A stretch of DNA of 13,939 nt from JBHHXR01 sp046757205 (GCA_046757205.1 JBHHXR010000074.1:1-13939), one strand, 5' to 3'. Positions 1 to 7,352 are shown, numbered from the stretch's first letter. A program made the numbers and translations. Notes: generated by a model not told the origin, from the letters alone.

Positions 1-664
1 GCGATGCGTTGGCGCGCAGCGGCGCGTTCTGCTCGGTGGTGCGGTAGACCTTGCGCGCCCCGCTGATGGCGGCCCCGGCCAGCGTGCGCATGGGGCCGGG
101 GCTGACCGCGTTCACCCGGATGCCGCCGGGACCGAGGTCGTTCGCCAGATAGCGCACGGCGCTTTCCAGCGCCGCCTTGGCCACCCCCATGACGTTGTAG
201 TTCGGCGTCACCCGCTGCGAGCCGATGAAGGTCAGGGTGACGATCGAGCCGCCGTTCTTCATCAGCGGCGCGGCGCGGCGCGTCAGATCGACCAGCGAGT
301 AGCACGAGATGTCCATCGAATTGAGGAAATTCCGCCGCGTGGTGTTCATGAAGCGGCCGCCGAGTTCCTCCTTGTCGGAATAGGCGATGGCGTGGACCAT
401 GAAATCCATCGAACCCCATTTTTCGGCGAGGGTGGAAAAGACCGCGTCGAGCGATGCCTCGTCCTGCACGTCGGCCGGCAGGACGATTTTCGAACCGAGG
501 CTTTCGGCCAGCGGCGCCACCCGTTTTCCGAATCCCTCGCCCTGATAGGTAAAGGCCAGTTCGGCGCCGTGTTCGGCGAGCTTCCTGGCGATGCCCCAGG
601 CGATGGATTTGTCGTTTGCGACGCCGAGGATCAGGCCGCGTTTTCCGTTCATCAGACCTGACAT
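1..664 (-). CDS. fabI: Enoyl-[ACP] reductase (NADH), FabI; 3' end outside window
   Basis: FabI carries out the last reduction of each fatty acid elongation cycle, turning trans-2-enoyl-ACP into acyl-ACP with NAD(P)H in the cytoplasm. The 221 visible residues begin MSGLMNGKRGLILGVANDKS and follow the FabI pattern. They show the divergent SDR nucleotide-binding start (GLILGVANDKSIAWG), the HAIAYSDK segment, and the Tyr-x6-Lys catalytic pair (Y156 and K163 in NYNVMGVAK), in the same numbering as E. coli FabI. The ATG at 664 is preferred over the ATG at 652, because homologues start with this short M-x-G-L-M segment and a GGGTGAG sequence lies just upstream. It starts 4 nt after the fabB stop, so it is probably co-transcribed with and coupled to fabB. 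Roughly 40 C-terminal residues are expected beyond the left edge. Confidence 0.95.
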   Translation of the reverse strand, partial: MSGLMNGKRGLILGVANDKSIAWGIARKLAEHGAELAFTYQGEGFGKRVAPLAESLGSKIVLPADVQDEASLDAVFSTLAEKWGSMDFMVHAIAYSDKEELGGRFMNTTRRNFLNSMDISCYSLVDLTRRAAPLMKNGGSIVTLTFIGSQRVTPNYNVMGVAKAALESAVRYLANDLGPGGIRVNAVSPGPMRTLAGAAISGARKVYRTTEQNAPLRANAS

Positions 665-668
665 GCGC

Positions 669-1892
669 TCACCCGAGATAACGGCTGAGGGCCAATGTCG
701 CGTTGGTCCCGCCGAAGCCGAAGCTGTTGGAAATGACAGTGTCGAGCCCGGCGTCGTCGATGCGTTGGCGGACGATTTCGCCTTCGTGCAGCGCCGGGTC
801 GAGCTGGGTTATGTTGGCCGACGCGGTGATGAAGTCGTCGCGCAGCATCAGCAGGCAGTAGATGGTTTCCTGCACCCCCGTCGCGCCCAGCGAATGGCCG
901 GTCAGCGACTTGGTCGACGAAACCTTCGGCATGGCATCGCCGAAGACCCGGCGAACGGCCTCGACCTCGGAGATGTCGCCGACCGGGGTCGAGGTGCCGT
1001 GCGAGTTCACGTAGTTCACCTTGCGGCCACCGATGGTCGAGATCGCCAGCCGCATGGCGCGCTCGCCGCCTTCGCCGGACGGCGCCACCATGTCGTAGCC
1101 GTCCGACGTGGCGCCGTAGCCGGTCACTTCGGCATAGATTTTCGCGCCGCGTGCCAAGGCGTGTTCCAGCTCCTCCAGCACCACGACGCCGCCGCCGCCT
1201 GCGATCACGAAACCGTCGCGGGTGGCGTCGTAAGCGCGCGAGGCGGTTTGCGGCGTGTCGTTGTACTTGGAACTCATGGCGCCCATGGCGTCGAACAGGC
1301 ACGACAGCGTCCAGTCCAGTTCCTCGCCGCCGCCGGCGAACACGATGTCCTGCTTGCCGAACTGGATCTGCTCCACGCCGTTGCCGATGCAGTGCGCCGA
1401 GGTCGAGCACGCCGAGGTGATGGAGTAGTTGACGCCCTTGATCCTGAACGGCGTCGCCAGGCAGGCGGAGTTGGTCGACGACATGCCGCGGGTGACCATG
1501 AACGGCCCCATGCGTTTCGGGCTGCCCTTTTCCACCACGATCTTGTGCGCCTGGAACAGGTTCTTGGTCGATGGGCCGCCGGAGCCCATGACCAGACCGG
1601 TGCGTTCGTTGGAGATGTCGCTTTCCTCCAGCCCGCTGTCCTCTATGGCCTGTTTCATGGCGATGTAGTTGTAGGCGGCGCCGTCTCCCATGAAGCGAAG
1701 CTGGCGCTTGTCGATATGCTCGGTCACGTCGATGTTCGGCATGCCGTGGACCTGGCTGCGGAAACCGTGTTCCGCGTAGTCGGGCGCGAAGACGATGCCG
1801 GAGCGGCCGGATTTCAGCGATTCGACGACCTCGCCGGCATCGTTGCCGATGGACGAGACAATACCGAGGCCGGTGATTGCGACGCGACGCAT
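669..1892 (-). CDS. fabB: 3-oxoacyl-[ACP] synthase I (FabB)
   Basis: FabB is the cytoplasmic condensing enzyme that elongates acyl-ACP with malonyl-ACP and is needed for the unsaturated branch opened by FabA. The 407-residue protein has the full KAS I/II catalytic triad: C162 in ITSACSTSAHC, H298 in VNSHGTSTPVGD and H333 in KSLTGHSLGATG. The C-terminal glycine-rich motif SNSFGFGGTNATL is also present. Positions match E. coli FabB (C163, H298, H333) to within one residue, and the length is usual. The open frame reaches back to 1931, but the ATG at 1892 (MRRVAITGLG) has a good AGAGGAG site a few bases upstream and removes an uncharacteristic 13-residue extension. It lies 35 bp after fabA and 4 bp before fabI in one operon. 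FabB rather than FabF is favoured by the fabA linkage. Confidence 0.96.
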   Translation of the reverse strand: MRRVAITGLGIVSSIGNDAGEVVESLKSGRSGIVFAPDYAEHGFRSQVHGMPNIDVTEHIDKRQLRFMGDGAAYNYIAMKQAIEDSGLEESDISNERTGLVMGSGGPSTKNLFQAHKIVVEKGSPKRMGPFMVTRGMSSTNSACLATPFRIKGVNYSITSACSTSAHCIGNGVEQIQFGKQDIVFAGGGEELDWTLSCLFDAMGAMSSKYNDTPQTASRAYDATRDGFVIAGGGGVVVLEELEHALARGAKIYAEVTGYGATSDGYDMVAPSGEGGERAMRLAISTIGGRKVNYVNSHGTSTPVGDISEVEAVRRVFGDAMPKVSSTKSLTGHSLGATGVQETIYCLLMLRDDFITASANITQLDPALHEGEIVRQRIDDAGLDTVISNSFGFGGTNATLALSRYLG

Positions 1893-1927
1893 GGTCGTGC
1901 TCCTCTGCTGCGACCGGACCGTCCGGG

Positions 1928-2434
1928 TCACTCCCGGAACAGGCCGACTTTCATGTCTTTCGTGGTGAATATCACGTCACCGTCGGCTTTCACGACGCCA
2001 TCGGCAATGCCGAGTTTCAGTTTTCGGTCGATAACGCGGGTGAAGGTCACGTTGTACTCGACGAGCTTTACCGATGGCGTAACCATGCCGGTGAACCTGA
2101 CCTCGCCGACGCCGAGCGCCCGGCCCTTTCCCTGCATCCCGCGCCACCCGAGATTGAAGCCGGTAAGCTGCCACAGCGCGTCGAGTCCGAGGCATCCGGG
2201 CATCACCGGATCGCCGATGAAATGGCATTTGAAGAACCACAGATCGGGATCGATGTCGAATTCGGCGACCACGTGCCCCTTGCCATGCGGGCCGCCATCG
2301 GCGGAAATCTCGGTAACCCTGTCCATCATCAGCATCGGCGGCGCCGGCAGCTGCGGATTGCCGGGGCCGAACATCTCGCCCCGGGCGCAGGTCATCAGGC
2401 CCTCATAGTCTATGCTAGGGGGTCTGTCCGCCAT
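1928..2434 (-). CDS. fabA: 3-hydroxydecanoyl-[ACP] dehydratase/isomerase (FabA)
   Basis: FabA dehydrates 3-hydroxydecanoyl-ACP and isomerises trans-2 to cis-3-decenoyl-ACP, the branch point of oxygen-independent unsaturated fatty acid synthesis. The 168-residue protein starts MADRPPSIDYEGLMTCARGE and contains FGPGNPQLPAPPMLMMDRV. The hot-dog fold active site is visible as H71 in FFKCHFIGDPVMPGC and D85 in GLDALWQLTGF. Length is typical for the family (about 170). The frame stays open upstream to 2629, but the ATG at 2434 matches the family start and is preceded by GGAGG at 2445-2449. It is the first gene of fabA-fabB-fabI, divergent from irr, an arrangement common in Alphaproteobacteria. Any promoter must lie in 2435-2601; I see no convincing -35/-10 pair there. 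Confidence 0.97.
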   Translation of the reverse strand: MADRPPSIDYEGLMTCARGEMFGPGNPQLPAPPMLMMDRVTEISADGGPHGKGHVVAEFDIDPDLWFFKCHFIGDPVMPGCLGLDALWQLTGFNLGWRGMQGKGRALGVGEVRFTGMVTPSVKLVEYNVTFTRVIDRKLKLGIADGVVKADGDVIFTTKDMKVGLFRE

Positions 2435-2561
2435 TCTGCCGCCGCCTCCGCTGTTCGTGGCCTGGATGTCGGGAATCTCCCTAGCATCAGCGCGGGACAC
2501 GGCGCAATAGTTGCAGCCGGCGCCGGCCCCGCCCATTGACTGCGAGGCCCGCATTTGTGCA

Positions 2562-2576
2562 AACTGGCGGCCAGTT
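2562..2576. promoter_or_regulatory. Perfect 6-bp inverted repeat (AACTGG-CGG-CCAGTT) in the irr-fabA gap
   Basis: The sequence shows AACTGG, a 3-bp spacer, then CCAGTT: a perfect dyad ending 25 bp before the irr start codon, inside the shared divergent control region. Its position fits an operator acting on irr and possibly fabA. It does not resemble the AT-rich iron-control element usually bound by Irr, so the binding protein is unknown. A dyad this short can arise by chance in GC-rich DNA. Confidence 0.3.
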
Positions 2577-2601
2577 GAGCGTTGGAGGCCAGGCGAACGG
2601 T

Positions 2602-3072
2602 ATGCCGAACACTGCTGACAGGATCGCAATCACCCCGGCACGGCGCGCCTCGGCGTGGCTGACGCGGGCCGGGCTGCGGCCGACGCGGCAGCGCATGGCG
2701 CTGGCCGAATTGCTGGTCGGCGACGGGCGCGACCGGCACGTCACGGCGGAGAATCTTTTCGAGGCTTCGCGACAGATGCCGGAACCGGTGTCGCTGGCGA
2801 CTGTCTACAACACGCTTCGCGCGTTCTGCGAAGCCGGTTTGATGAGCGAGGTGACGGTCGACGGGCAGCGGTCGTATTTCGATACCCGGACCGATGACCA
2901 TTCGCACTACCACTTCTACTGGGAGGACGCCGGAACCCTGACCGACGTGCCCGCCGACACGGTAAAATTCGAAAGTCTGCCGGAACCGCCGGAGGGCGCC
3001 GAGATCACCAAGATCGACGTGATCATCCGGCTTCGCACGGTGCGCAACGATCCGGGTTCGGAAACACCCTAA
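2602..3072 (+). CDS. irr: Fur-family iron/heme-response regulator Irr
   Basis: Irr is a dimeric DNA-binding regulator of the Fur superfamily that coordinates heme synthesis and iron genes in Alphaproteobacteria. The 156-residue protein has a winged-helix domain (about 15-92, with AGLRPTRQRMALAELL and SLATVYNTLRAFCEAGL), then a His-rich segment (H100, H102, H104). It ends with the PEPPEG...DVIIRLR stretch typical of Irr rather than Fur or Zur. No N-terminal Cys-Pro heme regulatory motif and no Cys-x2-Cys zinc site is present. The frame is open from 2536, but the ATG at 2602 gives the family-like length and has AGGCG and GGAGG upstream. The position divergent from fabA supports the call. Its stop codon overlaps that of the convergent permease gene. 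The usual Irr triple His is contiguous; here the histidines alternate (HSHYH). Confidence 0.88.
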   Translation: MPNTADRIAITPARRASAWLTRAGLRPTRQRMALAELLVGDGRDRHVTAENLFEASRQMPEPVSLATVYNTLRAFCEAGLMSEVTVDGQRSYFDTRTDDHSHYHFYWEDAGTLTDVPADTVKFESLPEPPEGAEITKIDVIIRLRTVRNDPGSETP

Positions 3073-4001
3073 CGCTTGTCGCTCTTGCCGTAATAGGCTT
3101 CCAGACGTGCCTGCAGCACCTCGAACGTCGCCGAAAGTATCCAGTAGATCAACGCCGCCGTTATCAGCATCTCGATATACTTGAACTCCGCCTTGCCGTG
3201 GGTGCGGGCCATGTACATCAGGTCCCACGCGCCGAGCACCGACACCAGCGAGCTGTCCTTGAGCATGGCGATGAACTGGTTGCCGGTGGGCGGGATGATG
3301 AGCCGGATCGCCTGTGGCAGCACCACGAGCCGCATGATCTGGCCTTCCTTCAGCCCCAGCGCCCGCGCCGCTTCCGACTGGCCGGTGGCGATGGCCTGGA
3401 TGCCGGCGCGGAAAATCTCGGCCATGTAGGCGCCGTAGCACAGCGAAAGCGCGATTACGGCGGAAGGTATCGGCGTCAGCACGATACCGAGTTGCGGCAA
3501 TCCCAGATAGATGAGCAGGATCTGCAACAGCAGCGGCGTGCCGCGGAAGAACGATATGTAGAAGGTCGAGATCCCGGCGGCGATGCCGTTGCGCGAGAGC
3601 CGCGCCAGCGCCGCGATCAGCGCCAGCAATGTCGAGGCTATGATGGAAACGAAACAGATGAACAGCGTCAGCGACGCGCCCATCAGGAAGCCGCGGTTGA
3701 GTTTCAGGCCGATCAGGTGGGGAATCCGTTCCCAGATATAGGCGTAGGACAGGTTGAACGAATAGAAGAACAGCAGGAAAACCGCGACGAGTTCGAGCCA
3801 GGCGATGATCATCTGAATGCGGAACGGCAGGAAGCCGACCAGAAAGACGTTCAGCGACAGCGCCGCGGCCACCAATGCGCGCCCGGCCCAGGGGTTGAGC
3901 CCGAACAGCGTGATGTTGAACGGCGCGAGAGCCGCGAAGACGATCAGGAAGCTGATTGCCCAGACGACCGCGCGCCGTTCGATTATGAATGCCGGCGGCA
4001 C
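3069..4001 (-). CDS. Polar amino acid ABC transporter permease (HisM/GlnP type)
   Basis: This is an inner-membrane permease subunit of an amino acid importer. The C-terminal two thirds (about 104-305) are a standard permease domain. It has the GASLTL entry helix, FFRGTPLLLQ (151-160), and an EAA loop running from SEAARALGLKEGQ to LPQAIRLIIPPTGNQF (209-243) that would dock an ATPase. The 310 residues exceed the usual 220-250, because about 100 N-terminal residues carry three extra hydrophobic segments (about 11-30, 41-60 and 63-82). The start is GTG at 4001, overlapping the solute-binding protein stop by one base (TAGTG), which indicates translational coupling. The stop codon overlaps the irr stop codon on the other strand. 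No ATP-binding subunit lies in the window, so the pair must borrow one or be served from elsewhere. Substrate is not predictable. Confidence 0.9.
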   Translation of the reverse strand: MPPAFIIERRAVVWAISFLIVFAALAPFNITLFGLNPWAGRALVAAALSLNVFLVGFLPFRIQMIIAWLELVAVFLLFFYSFNLSYAYIWERIPHLIGLKLNRGFLMGASLTLFICFVSIIASTLLALIAALARLSRNGIAAGISTFYISFFRGTPLLLQILLIYLGLPQLGIVLTPIPSAVIALSLCYGAYMAEIFRAGIQAIATGQSEAARALGLKEGQIMRLVVLPQAIRLIIPPTGNQFIAMLKDSSLVSVLGAWDLMYMARTHGKAEFKYIEMLITAALIYWILSATFEVLQARLEAYYGKSDKR

Positions 4002-4828
4002 TACTTGGTCAGGTCCACGCCGTAGAACTTGTCGGACAGCGCCGAAAGCGTCCCGTCTTCATGCATCGCCTGAACGATTTCCGCGATCTTGGCGCCGAGT
4101 TCGGGATCGCCCTTGTCGATGGCGACGGAAAGCGGTTCCATGAACAGCGGCTCGCCGACGATCTTCAGCGGGTATCCCGCCTTGATCGCTTCCGCCGCCG
4201 TCGGCAGTGCGGTTATGACGGCATCGAGGCGCACACCGTCGCCGAGGCGCAGGTCGTCGAGCGCCAGCGAATCGGTGTCATAGGTATGGATGTCGGCGTC
4301 GTCGATCTGATAGGTGAACGGCGGCGTCCCCACGGCGTCGATTTCCAGGTTCTTCTTGAGATAGTTCTCGTAGGTCGTGGCGGTGCCGACGCCGATCGCC
4401 TTGCCGGAAGCGTCGGCAGCGGAATTGATCGACGTGTTGTCCTTGTGAACGACCAGCGCTGCCGGCGTGAAATAGTAGACCGCCGGGAAGTCGAGCACTT
4501 CGGCGCGGGCCTTGGTCGGGGTCATCGAGCCGACCGAGATGTCCCAGCGGCCAGCCCACTTGCCGGCCGTGATGACGTCCCAGCCGGGGGTCACGAACTC
4601 GATTCCCACGCCCATGCGCCTGGCGATTTCCTTGCCTACCTCGATATCGAAACCGATGAACTCGTTGTTGGCGTCGAGCGACGATTGCGGCGGGTATTCC
4701 GGGTCCGTCGACATGACCAGCTTGCCTTTCGACATGATGCGGTCGAGTACCGCGCCGGCCACGACCGGCGACGACGCCAGTCCCAGCGCAAGGGCGAATG
4801 CCGCGAAGAGTCCAACTTTGCGTTTCAT
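4001..4828 (-). CDS. Family 3 periplasmic amino acid-binding protein
   Basis: This is the periplasmic receptor of the importer whose permease follows it. The 275-residue protein begins with a Sec signal peptide: MKRK, then a hydrophobic core GLFAAFALALGLASS, with cleavage likely near PVVAGA (about 24-26). The mature part starts LDRIMSKGKLVMSTDPEYPP, standard for the family, and carries the family 3 signature at about 59-72 (GFDIEVGKEIARRM). Further typical segments are WDISVGSMTPTKARAEVLDF and the C-terminal EDGTLSALSDKFYGVD. The ATG at 4828 is supported by GGGAGG at 4834-4839, five bases upstream. Ligand specificity cannot be read; a polar amino acid is the default. A leader with two competing small hairpins precedes it. 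Confidence 0.93.
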   Translation of the reverse strand: MKRKVGLFAAFALALGLASSPVVAGAVLDRIMSKGKLVMSTDPEYPPQSSLDANNEFIGFDIEVGKEIARRMGVGIEFVTPGWDVITAGKWAGRWDISVGSMTPTKARAEVLDFPAVYYFTPAALVVHKDNTSINSAADASGKAIGVGTATTYENYLKKNLEIDAVGTPPFTYQIDDADIHTYDTDSLALDDLRLGDGVRLDAVITALPTAAEAIKAGYPLKIVGEPLFMEPLSVAIDKGDPELGAKIAEIVQAMHEDGTLSALSDKFYGVDLTK

Positions 4829-4852
4829 AACAACCTCCCATGTTTGTTTTTT

Positions 4853-4880
4853 CGGGACTCAGCATCCCGCTTCGCAGCGG
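4853..4880 (-). other. Two overlapping, mutually exclusive small stem-loops in the solute-binding protein leader
   Basis: On the minus strand the leader contains CCGCT-GCGA-AGCGG (4867-4880) and CGGGA-TGCTGAG-TCCCG (4853-4869). They share bases 4867-4869, so only one can form fully at a time. The promoter-proximal one is the AGCGG hairpin; the other ends just before an A-rich run and the ribosome binding site. There is no following T-tract in the gene direction, so it is not an intrinsic terminator. A regulatory role is speculative. Confidence 0.25.
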
Positions 4881-4953
4881 CGTTGTAAACAGAAATGGCG
4901 CAATTTCCGTTGCCCGGACGGCGCGAAGAGCACGAATCTGCGGACGCCGCCGC

Positions 4954-5532
4954 TCACTTGCGGATCTCGTCGGCGCCGACGCCCCAGATCGCGTTCTTCT
5001 TGACCCAGCCTTCGATGCCACCGGCCGAGATTTCGCACCACAGTTTCACACAGGCGCCCAGCCGGCCGATGACACCCTGTTCGGCGATCGCCACCGGCTC
5101 CGAGTCGTCCCGGGGTTCTTCGAGGAGTTCGACCTTTTCCGCCCGGACCAGAGCCGTGCGGACGCCGCTCAGAAGCGCGTAGTGCATCCAGCCGCCGGCG
5201 CCGTCGGCGTCGCGCACTCTTCGCCAGTGCCCGTATTCCGCGGTGATTTCCAGCGGCGTGTATTTCTTGAGGAACACCCAGTCGACTCTCTGCGACGTGC
5301 TCGGACCGCGCCGGGCGAAGGCCTTGTTTGCCTTGATCGAAACGAACCGGGGAAGCGGCAGGCTGGTGACCGGGCCCCTGTTCGCCAAGCCGGCGCCCGA
5401 AGCCTCGTCCGCGACGCCGACGGGAGCGCGAAACGGCATTGCCAAAGAGCACAGGACAAGCGCTGCAACCGTCTTTTTCAAATTATCCACTGCCCGCACA
5501 TCCGCCAACGTCGTCGGGGAGGATTTTGCCAC
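4954..5532 (-). CDS. Exported bacterial SH3-domain protein
   Basis: The protein probably acts in the periplasm or cell wall; the exact role of this family is not established. As drawn it has 192 residues: a charged start, a hydrophobic signal-like segment at about 19-33 (KKTVAALVLCSLAM), then two SH3-like repeats. The first spans about 62-129 (RFVSIKANKAFARRGPSTSQ, then WRRVRDADGAGGWM and LLSGVRTALV). The second spans about 130-187 (LGACVKLWCEISAGG, then EGWVKKNAIWGV). This is the architecture of the alphaproteobacterial SH3 proteins often found next to a hydroxyacid dehydrogenase gene. The start is uncertain because no ATG fits. GTG at 5532 has GGGA immediately next to it; GTG at 5490 would leave a tidier signal peptide (VDNLKK). 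It is divergent from the dehydrogenase across only 64 bp if 5532 is used. Confidence 0.85.
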   Translation of the reverse strand: MAKSSPTTLADVRAVDNLKKTVAALVLCSLAMPFRAPVGVADEASGAGLANRGPVTSLPLPRFVSIKANKAFARRGPSTSQRVDWVFLKKYTPLEITAEYGHWRRVRDADGAGGWMHYALLSGVRTALVRAEKVELLEEPRDDSEPVAIAEQGVIGRLGACVKLWCEISAGGIEGWVKKNAIWGVGADEIRK

Positions 5533-5596
5533 TCCCAGCCGTTTTCATTCTGTGTTACTCGCAATCCGCAGCAGTCTCAAGAATCAGGAAACGCCG

Positions 5597-6583
5597 ATGC
5601 CGCATTCCCGCCTGAAAGTCGCTGTTACCCGCCGTCTTCCCGAGGCGGTCGAGACACGAATGCGGGAACTGTTCGACGTCGAACTGAACGAGACCGACGA
5701 GCCGATGTCGGCCGAGCGGCTCGCCGCCGCCGTGAAGCGCGTCGACGTTCTGGTTCCGACGCTGACCGACACCATCGACCAGCGCCTGTTGTCGCAGGCC
5801 GGGCCCGGCCTGAAGCTGATCGCCAATTACGGCGCCGGGTTCGACCATATCGACGTCCAGACTGCGCTGAGCAGGGGAATAATCGTGTCGAACACGCCCG
5901 GCGTGCTGACCGAGGATACCGCCGACATGACGATGGCGCTGATCCTCGGGGTGCCGCGGCGGCTGAAGGAGGGCGCCGCCCTGATGCAGGCCGGCGAGTG
6001 GGAAGGCTGGTCGCCCACGGCCCTGATGGGGCACCGCATCGGCGGCAAGCGGCTGGGCATTCTCGGCATGGGCCGGATCGGGCAGGCGGTGGCGCGGCGG
6101 GCGCGCGCCTTCGGGTTGCAGATCCACTATCACAACCGCAGGCGTCTGCATCCCGAAATCGAGGAGGCGCTGGAAGCGACCTATTGGGAAAGCCTCGATC
6201 AGATGGTGGCGCGCGTCGATATCCTGTCGGTCAATGCGCCGCACACGCCCTCGACCTTTCACTTGCTTAACGCGCGGCGGCTGAAACTGATGAAACCCAG
6301 CGCCTATATCGTCAACACGTCGCGCGGCGAGGTGATCGACGAGAACGCGCTGACCCGGATGCTGCGCGCCGGCGAGTTGGCCGGGGCCGGGCTCGACGTC
6401 TACGAGCGTGGCGCGCAGATCAATCCGCGGCTGCGCGAACTGGACAACGTGCTCCTGCTGCCGCACATGGGCTCGGCGACCATCGAGGGGCGGCTGGAGA
6501 TGGGCGAGAAGGTGATCATCAACATCAAGACCTTCGCCGACGGGCACCGCCCGCCCGACCAGGTCGTGCCGTCGATGCTTTGA
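5597..6583 (+). CDS. D-isomer specific 2-hydroxyacid dehydrogenase (glyoxylate/hydroxypyruvate reductase type)
   Basis: This is a cytoplasmic NAD(P)H-dependent enzyme interconverting 2-oxoacids and D-2-hydroxyacids. The 328-residue protein has an N-terminal substrate domain including YGAGFDHIDV (78-87) and the dinucleotide motif G157-M-G-R-I-G162. The catalytic set is Arg (R243 in NTSRGEVID), Glu (E270 in GLDVYE) and His (H290 in LPHMGSAT). The strand-2 end reads YHNRRR (178-183), basic instead of acidic, which points to NADPH preference as in GyaR/GhrB-like enzymes. The ATG at 5597 follows AGGAA at 5586-5590; although the frame is open further upstream, this start gives the usual length. Glyoxylate or hydroxypyruvate reductase is the best guess, but substrate cannot be fixed. 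The PAP2 gene follows after 10 bp and is probably co-transcribed. Confidence 0.92.
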   Translation: MPHSRLKVAVTRRLPEAVETRMRELFDVELNETDEPMSAERLAAAVKRVDVLVPTLTDTIDQRLLSQAGPGLKLIANYGAGFDHIDVQTALSRGIIVSNTPGVLTEDTADMTMALILGVPRRLKEGAALMQAGEWEGWSPTALMGHRIGGKRLGILGMGRIGQAVARRARAFGLQIHYHNRRRLHPEIEEALEATYWESLDQMVARVDILSVNAPHTPSTFHLLNARRLKLMKPSAYIVNTSRGEVIDENALTRMLRAGELAGAGLDVYERGAQINPRLRELDNVLLLPHMGSATIEGRLEMGEKVIINIKTFADGHRPPDQVVPSML

Positions 6584-6593
6584 GACACGCTTG

Positions 6594-7352
6594 ATGTCGC
6601 CCGAATACAGAGGCGCGCGGATCGCGCTCGGCTGGCTGTTCGCGGTGACCGTCGCCGCCGCTGTGGTTGTCGTCCGTTATCCGGAGATCGACCTCGCCGT
6701 TTCGGGCTGGTTTTTCGACCCGGCGCGCAAGGGTTTCTATCTTGCGAAAAATCCGTTCTTCGTGGCTTTCCGCGAAACGATGCACCAGGGGTTCCGACTG
6801 ACAGCCGCGATCGCGCTGATCTTCTGGATACGCTCCGCCCTTGTCGATCAGAGGGTGCCGGCGCGCATCTGGGCTTTCATAGGGTTATCATACCTGACCG
6901 GCCCGCTGCTGCTGGTCAATGTCGCGCTGAAGGGTTTCTGGGGCAGGGCGCGGCCGGCGCAGGTGGAAGAGTTCGGCGGCGGCAAGGTTTTCACCGAGGC
7001 GTTCCGGATCACCGACCAGTGCGAATGGAACTGTTCCTTCGTGTCCGGCGAGGCGGCGGCGCTGACGACGTTCTTCCTGCTGGTGGCCATCATCCTGTGG
7101 CCGCATGTGAAAACCGGGACCGGCCGGGTGGCGCTGGCGGTGTTCTGCGGCTCGCTGGCGCTGCTGACGTCGGCGTTCCGCGTCTTGATGGGCCGTCATT
7201 TCCTGTCGGATTCGCTGTTTGGAATGCTGTTCGCCGCGATCGTCGTGATCGCGCTCTATGTCGTGCTCGACGTTGCGCGATACCGCCGCAACGCATCGGC
7301 CCGCGATTTTCTCGCCGATGCGCGGGACATGTTGCGGTTCCGCAAGTCCTAG
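6594..7352 (+). CDS. PAP2-family membrane phosphatase with variant motif 2
   Basis: This is an integral membrane phosphatase likely acting on a lipid phosphate at the periplasmic face. The 252-residue protein has about six hydrophobic segments (for example 10-28, 69-80, 93-111, 157-170, 178-193 and 209-226). PAP2 motif 1 is K113-x6-R120-P121 (KGFWGRARP). Motif 3 is R196-x5-H202-x3-D206 (FRVLMGRHFLSD), holding the nucleophile His. Motif 2, normally PSGH, reads VSGE (S151, G152, E153), so the usual general-acid His is replaced by Glu. The rest is intact, which argues for a subfamily variant, not decay. ATG at 6594 is chosen over a TTG at 6591; the ribosome binding site is poor, suggesting coupling to the dehydrogenase gene 10 bp upstream. 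Possible roles include lipid A or undecaprenyl or phosphatidylglycerol phosphate dephosphorylation; none is proven by sequence. Confidence 0.88.
   Translation: MSPEYRGARIALGWLFAVTVAAAVVVVRYPEIDLAVSGWFFDPARKGFYLAKNPFFVAFRETMHQGFRLTAAIALIFWIRSALVDQRVPARIWAFIGLSYLTGPLLLVNVALKGFWGRARPAQVEEFGGGKVFTEAFRITDQCEWNCSFVSGEAAALTTFFLLVAIILWPHVKTGTGRVALAVFCGSLALLTSAFRVLMGRHFLSDSLFGMLFAAIVVIALYVVLDVARYRRNASARDFLADARDMLRFRKS

Noticed and set aside
591..2408. A 605-codon open frame on the plus strand across fabA-fabB
   Set aside because: It is antisense to two complete genes with intact catalytic motifs; its translation is Arg/Ala/Gly/His-rich without a domain, as expected from GC-rich third positions.
2536..2564. 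TTGACT at 2536 as the -35 of an irr promoter
   Set aside because: The only -10 partner at suitable spacing (TGCAAA or GCAAAC) is poor, so the pair was not called.
4845..4869. Hairpin next to a T-run as an intrinsic terminator
   Set aside because: On the plus strand the T-run precedes the stem, and on the minus strand it becomes an A-run after the stem; neither orientation gives stem plus trailing T-tract.
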